From positions 1 to 7,619 of the forward strand of contig JAFGQA010000292.1 of assembly GCA_016935885.1 (NCBI GenBank): a stretch of DNA of 7,619 bases, read 5' to 3'. The notes under the pieces are model-generated. The model was not told where the DNA came from, made no database searches, and was given only the letters and a program-made list of their open reading frames with translations. Of the stretch, positions 6,501 to 7,619 are shown piece after piece (the stretch's first letter is position 1; every line of letters starts with the position of its first letter). Both the position numbers and the translations under genes were made by a program. The stretch comes from Phycisphaerae bacterium. Its GTDB lineage: Bacteria; Planctomycetota; Phycisphaerae; UBA1845; UTPLA1.

Positions 6501-7619
6501 AAGTGGCCGACCTCCTCCTGCACCTTGCCAGCGGCGTGACCTACACCAACGGCCGCGTGTCCGGCGGATTCTCTTTTGATGGCAGCGGTTCGGCATGGAC
6601 CGAGGCGTGCTCCGGCCTGAACATCGCGGCGGACGGCGAATTCACGGTCGAGGCGTGGGTGAACGCTCGCGCGCCCACGTCCACATACCCCGGCTTGTTC
6701 AGCTACGGCGGTGGCATGTACGCCGGGGTGCGCTCGCCCAGCATCCTGCGCATCAACCTCGCTGATACCGCCGGAAACGACCATTACATGGATGTGACGG
6801 ACTACTTCGCCAGCCAGTACGACCGTTTCATCCATTTCGCCCTGACCTACGACCTTGCCGACGGCCTCGCCCGGGTCTACCGCAACGGGATCATCGTGCA
6901 CGAGGAACGATTGGGCTCCTTCACCCCCGACACGCGCCGTGACTTCGCTCTGGGTGCCGGCGGCTACTGCGGGATCCTTGACGAATTCAGCCTTTATAGC
7001 CGGGCGCTGGAGCCCGATGAGGTCTACGCGATCTTCGCTGCCGGCGAGGCGGGTAAATGCCCGGTTGATGACAACGAGGACCCGCAGGTGTCAGCCGGCC
7101 CCGATCTGCGCCTGCCGGAGATCAGCCAGGCCGTCACACTCCAAGGCGAAGTCACGGATGACGGACGCCCCACGAACACGACCCTCCGCACGAGCTGGAG
7201 TGTCGTCTCCGGACCGGGGACAGTCACCTTCGCTGATGCATCCTCGCCGCAAACGCCGGCGACGTTCTCGGTGCCGGGCACCTACATGCTCAACCTGACC
7301 GCCAGTGACGGCTCCATTCGCGCTGGCGACAAGGTGCAGGTTCGCGTGGAACAGCCGTGCAGCGTCATCGCGCCCACGGGCCTGACGGCCTGGTGGCCGG
7401 TCAACTTTGACGTCGAGGAAGCCTCAGGCGGTCCGGCCCTGATGCTGATCAACGGCGCGTCTTTCACCAATGGCGCTGTGTCGGGCGCACTTCATCTCAA
7501 CGGCACCGGCGTGGCCATGGCCAGGGCCTGCCCGGCCCTGGACATCGGCGCCGAAGCCAGCTTCACCATCGAGGCTTGGGTGAATGTTGCGAACCGGCCC
7601 GGCCTTGGGGAATGGCGCC
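446..7619 (+). CDS. Giant exported multidomain protein (Big_9/cadherin-like repeats, beta-propeller, PKD-like and LamG-like modules), 3' end outside window
   Basis: One frame runs from ATG 446 to the window edge with no stop, giving 2391 complete codons plus one base, so the C-terminus and any anchor or sorting signal are not visible. The domain order is: signal peptide 1-36; Cys-bounded N-terminal domain 37-190; PKD-like 1 191-286; eight 90-residue repeats 287-1006; seven-motif propeller about 1020-1360; beta-rich segment 1361-1490; PKD-like 2 and 3 1491-1686; LamG-like 1 1687-1897; PKD-like 4 1898-1998; LamG-like 2 1999-2204; PKD-like 5 2205-2305; LamG-like 3 from 2306, cut at 2391. The likely role is an extracellular or cell-surface adhesion or glycan-binding protein. 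Ig and cadherin folds typically act as spacers, LamG-like (concanavalin-type) domains often bind carbohydrate, and propellers bind varied ligands. No catalytic motif was recognised. Codons TTA, CTA and TCA are avoided, so the minus strand stays open for long stretches in register. The name of the exact family and ligand cannot be given from sequence alone. Confidence 0.95.
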   Translation, partial: MNHSSFLRSVGRRLARRRFLAIGACLAACSAASMAQECALYPIALSADTVQGLTPGTVLVDVYNGNQPGNFGWLTWGGSPSVPTLVRSLTPPGDSSSYANPDNPSDHEINRGDWVEGKPGVSNSKNVRDTLDALKDIDIIVPAWDAVRGQGNNADYRVAGFVRIRILSYSLPGQNRITARLIGFVTCGEENQAPVTDAGEDQTVVITNAAVLNGSVTDDGLPALSEVRSQWSVVSGPGSASFADPLAPATTATFSDIGTYTLRLTADDGELTASDDVAITVLPPNKPPVALPQDVETDEDVPADITLAGTDPDQDPLTFLVVDEPTNGVLSGSAPDMTYTPNPDYFGQDSFTFKAHDGQTDSVPAIVSITVNPVNDTPVADPQSLTTDEDMSLTITLAASDVENDPLTYAVAIFPDHGVLSGSAPDLLYAPNPDWHGTDTFSFVVSDLSATSAVSIVAIHVASVNDTPTAGAQTVSLDEDSTAAVMLSGSDADDDPLSFELLSAPSNGVLEGTAPNLVYRPADNFYGSDCFAFRVSDGLVYSDTASVMLAVQSVNDTPVANPQEVTTDEDVSVGVTLTGSDVENDALFFEIVSSPANGDLSGTLPDLLYIPTADFHGDDDFRFAVCDGSATSVPALVHVTIVSVNDPPAATAGAVTVMEDEAIAIVLTGSDPDGDPITFAVLDGPAHGSLSGVPPDLTYVPAADFFGSDSLGFTVGDGILTSAVTTVTIDVVPVNDAPVAHSQTLTTEEDIPLQIVLNATDVDNGVLTYAIMEEPAHGVLSGTAPDLLYTPDPDYNGLDALAFQASDGQTDSVPAVVSITVNPINDPPVALPQDVSTDEDVALNITLSGSDAENDALAFAVVTGPTNGVLVGTAPDLEYAPATDFHGEDSLVFVVSDASATSAPAVVRIVVISVNDPPVAEAQLVTTDERTPVGITLTGSDMDNDPLTFAIIEAPLGGSLSGAAPDVTYTPDNGFWGSDSLTFEVSDGFATSAPATVALDVRPLPRCRTYTTEADFQEGAFLNTDTLGRDQLQLRNSMEAFNSIWIAVSTKGTIVRIDTETGEVKGEYWSSPEGQPKNPSRTTVDLNGNVWTANRAGNSVVHIAVPESGRWIDKNNNGQLDTSTGYGDILPWPNTGGVDTDGGVDTAQDELIIHYVKTTSSGTRHVSVDSNNNVWVSGTGNRRWDLIDGNVGEIIRREPSVGFGGYGGLIDPNGVIWSSGNGLLRWNTALPLIGFNGGNWAGYGHAAYGIGIDSHGNIWVSQWGGGKVLKYAPDGMLLGVFDHHGYRAQGVAVDGDDCVWVAHSLSDGHTVAKLRNDGTWVGNVTVGSGPTGIAVDNNGKVWVSLYRDGRAVRIDPHAGPIGADGETPVGEVDLRTRHLGGALYNYSDMTGSTLTGVPEIGSWSAVFDSGLPGAEWGRITWNARVHNDGLLDVRVATGDDPDTLESFQHVTLSSNQLTGTGRYAKIMILFDRAASGHSPEVYDVTIGTKGCQEETIVPAWGVYAGDDEQVDWPGSFKLNGSVWHNDFGFDTNVPVEWTVLSGPGAVTFEDAAAKATFCDFSEKGVYALRLQAASGAEVRQDDLTLNVVPVNRPPWVYVGPDRAMRSFATPMALQATARDDGLPQGSTMSLQWTQEMGPGDTQFTDPHSTNTTVAFTNAGIYLLELTADDTELAYTDWLEARIAMLCTVKDVPGIVQWWPGNRNTREWVRGNDINLFNDSAYAPAKVSYGFSFNGNSDFASAFAHESANVGAGTGFTLEMWIKPDSARDGRIFEWCDITHQGVYFRQEADYNRFQVNLVDTNGATHWIDFDNALTYTGFQHIAFTYDKSSGQACLYKNAVLTHSVSVGSIALRTEGDIYIGGSVAPRFKGVMDEVTLYNRPLYADEILAVYVSDFVGKCPLDNNLAPVVDAGPDLALHEAGDSAWLAGSVTDDELPPMSDIYSEWTKVDGPGDVLFADPFSPQTSAEFSQPGIYVLRLTADDGCILVSDDVQVRVATPCEVDGPDGLAALWRANFSPRDEVADLLLHLASGVTYTNGRVSGGFSFDGSGSAWTEACSGLNIAADGEFTVEAWVNARAPTSTYPGLFSYGGGMYAGVRSPSILRINLADTAGNDHYMDVTDYFASQYDRFIHFALTYDLADGLARVYRNGIIVHEERLGSFTPDTRRDFALGAGGYCGILDEFSLYSRALEPDEVYAIFAAGEAGKCPVDDNEDPQVSAGPDLRLPEISQAVTLQGEVTDDGRPTNTTLRTSWSVVSGPGTVTFADASSPQTPATFSVPGTYMLNLTASDGSIRAGDKVQVRVEQPCSVIAPTGLTAWWPVNFDVEEASGGPALMLINGASFTNGAVSGALHLNGTGVAMARACPALDIGAEASFTIEAWVNVANRPGLGEWR
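554..1015 (+). other. N-terminal Cys-bounded domain of unknown function (residues 37-190)
   Basis: This domain sits between the signal peptide and the first PKD-like domain and is bounded by Cys38 and Cys187, with no other Cys between them. It is rich in Gly, Asn, Asp and Trp, with conserved-looking blocks such as GNFGWLTWGG, NPDNPSDH, GDWVEGKPGVSN, VPAWDAVRGQG and LPGQNRITARLIGF. From memory, similar blocks occur near the ends of other exported bacterial proteins, some annotated near Tad-type pilus genes. I cannot verify that here and assign no function. The two Cys could form one disulfide. Confidence 0.55.
1016..1303 (+). other. PKD-like (K319L/REJ-type) Ig-fold domain 1 (residues 191-286)
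   Basis: The segment shows the pattern of the K319L-type PKD fold. It opens with NQAPVTDAGEDQTV, followed by a strand ending LNGSVTDDGLP, then WSVVSGPGSASFADP, then the F-strand FSDIGTYTLRLTADDGE, and closes with VAITV. The same pattern recurs at residues 1898-1998 and 2205-2305. It has no Cys. It probably acts as a rigid spacer between the N-terminal domain and the repeat array. Confidence 0.85.
1304..3463 (+). repeat. Eight tandem 270-bp repeats encoding 90-residue Big_9/cadherin-like domains (residues 287-1006)
   Basis: Units begin at 1304, 1574, 1844, 2114, 2384, 2654, 2924 and 3194, and each is exactly 270 bases with no indel. The unit consensus is PPVA-x-Q-x-VTTDED near the start, then LTGSD-x-(D/E)NDPLTF, then P-x-(N/H)GVLSG-x-APDLLY-x-P, then D-(F/Y/W)-x-G-x-DS-x-x-F-x-VSDG, ending in VND. 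This matches bacterial Ig/cadherin-like domains of the Big_9, tandem-95 or Cadherin_5 type. The acidic TDED, D-x-(D/E)-N-D and terminal ND residues could bind calcium at unit junctions, as in cadherins. Unit 8 is degenerate: TDED has become TDER and the closing VND is replaced by RPLP. Units 3 and 4 each contain one odd Cys (530 and 626). The array probably forms an extended stalk. Confidence 0.93.
3464..4525 (+). other. NHL/Vgb-like seven-motif beta-propeller with calcium-loop-like insertion (residues about 1007-1360)
   Basis: After the repeats the protein changes to propeller-type sequence. Blade motifs of the form (V/I)D-x-x-(G/N)-x-(V/I)W(V/T/S) start at residues 1084, 1168, 1210, 1252, 1293 and 1335, with spacings of 42, 42, 41 and 42 for the last five. 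An earlier degenerate blade has its Trp at 1045. The 84-residue gap between the motifs at 1084 and 1168 contains DKNNNGQLD (1113-1121), a D-x-N-x-N-G-x-x-D loop typical of calcium binding, followed by an acidic Gly-rich stretch. The seven motifs fit a seven-bladed propeller like streptogramin lyase (Vgb) or NHL repeats. I see no basis for claiming Vgb activity. It is more likely a ligand-binding or structural module. Cys1007 marks its start. Confidence 0.8.
3782..3808 (+). other. EF-hand-like calcium-binding loop inside the propeller
   Basis: Residues 1113-1121 read DKNNNGQLD. They have oxygen-bearing side chains at loop positions 1, 3, 5 and 9 and Gly at 6, as in dockerin, thrombospondin-type and EF-hand loops. 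It sits in an insertion between two propeller blades, not in a helix pair, so it is probably a structural calcium site rather than a true EF-hand. Confidence 0.55.
4526..4915 (+). other. Beta-rich segment after the propeller (residues 1361-1490), family not recognised
   Basis: This 130-residue stretch links the propeller to the PKD-like domains. It has alternating hydrophobic patterns typical of beta strands, for example GSWSAVFDSG, WGRITWNARV, LLDVRVATGDD, YAKIMILFDRA and VYDVTIG. This resembles a jelly-roll or discoidin-like sandwich of the kind that follows propellers in large surface proteins. No Cys lies within it, and Cys1491 follows directly. The fold assignment is an inference. Confidence 0.4.
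4916..5503 (+). other. PKD-like domains 2 and 3 (residues 1491-1594 and 1595-1686)
   Basis: Domain 2 shows VEWTVLSGPGAVTFED and FSEKGVYALRLQA and ends in NVVPVNRPP. Domain 3 begins with VYVGPDRAM and continues with LQATARDDGLPQGS, LQWTQEMGPGDTQFTDP and FTNAGIYLLELTADD. Both follow the K319L-type PKD pattern but are more divergent than domains 1, 4 and 5. Cys1491 opens domain 2, an extra Cys1558 lies inside it, and Cys1686 closes domain 3 at the border of the first LamG-like module. Confidence 0.8.
5504..6136 (+). other. LamG-like (concanavalin-type) domain 1 (residues 1687-1897)
   Basis: Hallmarks of the Laminin_G_3 family are in order. The opening is IVQWWPGNRN, followed by SYGFSFNGNSDF, FTLEMWIKPD (about 1755-1764), FQHIAFTYDKSSGQACLYKN (about 1818-1837), IYIGGS, and the closing strand GVMDEVTLYNRPLYADEI (about 1869-1886). 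The domain lies between Cys1686 and Cys1898 and has internal Cys1775 and Cys1833. Such domains often bind sugars or glycoproteins outside the cell. The ligand cannot be predicted. Confidence 0.88.
6137..6439 (+). other. PKD-like domain 4 (residues 1898-1998)
   Basis: The domain begins with CPLDNNLAPVVDAGPDL and contains LAGSVTDDELPP, WTKVDGPGDVLFADPFSPQT, the strand FSQPGIYVLRLTADDG and the end DDVQVRV. It opens and closes with Cys (1898 and 1998) and has one internal Cys1983. It is paired with LamG-like 2 as a 307-residue module that is repeated next. Confidence 0.88.
6440..7057 (+). other. LamG-like domain 2 (residues 1999-2204)
   Basis: The same motif order as LamG-like 1 is seen. The opening is DGLAALWRANFS, followed by VSGGFSFDGSG, FTVEAWVNAR (about 2066-2075), FIHFALTYDLADGLARVYRN (about 2128-2147), and the closing GILDEFSLYSRALEPDEV (about 2176-2193). 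It is bounded by Cys1998 and Cys2205. Internal Cys2055 and Cys2175 sit at the jelly-roll edges, and the equivalent of Cys2055 recurs as Cys2362 in LamG-like 3. Confidence 0.88.
7058..7360 (+). other. PKD-like domain 5 (residues 2205-2305)
   Basis: The domain starts with CPVDDNEDPQVSAGPDL and contains LQGEVTDDGRPTN, WSVVSGPGTVTFADASSPQT, FSVPGTYMLNLTASDGS and VQVRVEQPC. It is exactly as long (101 residues) as PKD-like 4 and has Cys at both ends (2205 and 2305). It resembles domain 1 closely in the WSVVSGPG and FAD blocks. Confidence 0.88.
7361..7619 (+). other. LamG-like domain 3, cut by the window end (residues 2306-2391)
   Basis: Only the first part of the domain is present: TGLTAWWPVNFD, VSGALHLNGTG and FTIEAWVNV, equivalent to the first third or so of LamG-like 2. 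The frame is open at the last base. The rest of the domain, and probably more PKD/LamG modules or an anchor, follow outside the window. Confidence 0.85.

Noticed and set aside
3812..6901. A 1029-codon open reading frame on the minus strand
   Set aside because: Its codons are in exact register with the + strand gene, so it stays open simply because the gene uses no TTA, CTA or TCA codon there. Its lower end is the TCA codon at 3812-3814. The translated product is low-complexity Val/Asp/Gly/His/Arg-rich sequence with no domain, whereas the + strand shows clear LamG, PKD and propeller motifs.
1..7619. Terminal inverted similarity between the window start (GCGCCAT) and end (ATGGCGC)
   Set aside because: It is a 7-bp match at an arbitrary window boundary, and the end lies inside the coding sequence of LamG-like 3, so it is not evidence of a mobile element or circular end.

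Overview
The window is dominated by one very large gene on the + strand. It starts at ATG 446 behind a good ribosome binding site and is still open when the window ends at 7619. That gives at least 2391 codons with no stop, so both the 3' end of the gene and the C-terminus of the protein lie outside the window. The product is an exported, modular, all-beta surface or secreted protein. No organism can be named. The G+C-rich coding, the avoidance of TTA/CTA/TCA codons and the mix of cadherin/Big_9-type repeats, PKD-like domains, a propeller and LamG-like domains would fit a PVC-group bacterium (Lentisphaerota, Kiritimatiellota, Verrucomicrobiota, Planctomycetota) or a similar environmental lineage. 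This is an inference from style, not proof.

Layout. Bases 1-110 hold no convincing gene but contain a perfect 10-bp-arm palindrome at 8-29. Bases 111-296 encode the second helix-turn-helix of an AraC-family regulator, with an in-frame stop at 81-83 and no sensor domain, so it looks like a gene remnant. Bases 297-445 are a short leader with no confident promoter. The big gene then encodes, in order: a signal peptide with both a twin-arginine-like motif and a lipobox-like motif (residues 1-36); a Cys-bounded N-terminal domain (37-190); PKD-like domain 1 (191-286); eight tandem repeats of exactly 90 residues (287-1006); a seven-motif NHL/Vgb-like beta-propeller with a calcium-loop-like insertion (about 1020-1360); a beta-rich segment (1361-1490); PKD-like 2 and 3 (1491-1686); LamG-like 1 (1687-1897); PKD-like 4 (1898-1998); LamG-like 2 (1999-2204); PKD-like 5 (2205-2305); and the first part of LamG-like 3 (2306-2391 and beyond).

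How it may work. The Ig/cadherin-type domains probably form a stalk. The propeller and the LamG-like jelly rolls are the likely binding modules, for glycans or other surface ligands. Cysteines sit at the edges of every non-Ig module, which suggests disulfide-closed domains separated by Cys-poor spacers. No enzyme active site could be identified. All long minus-strand reading frames are in-phase shadows of this one gene.
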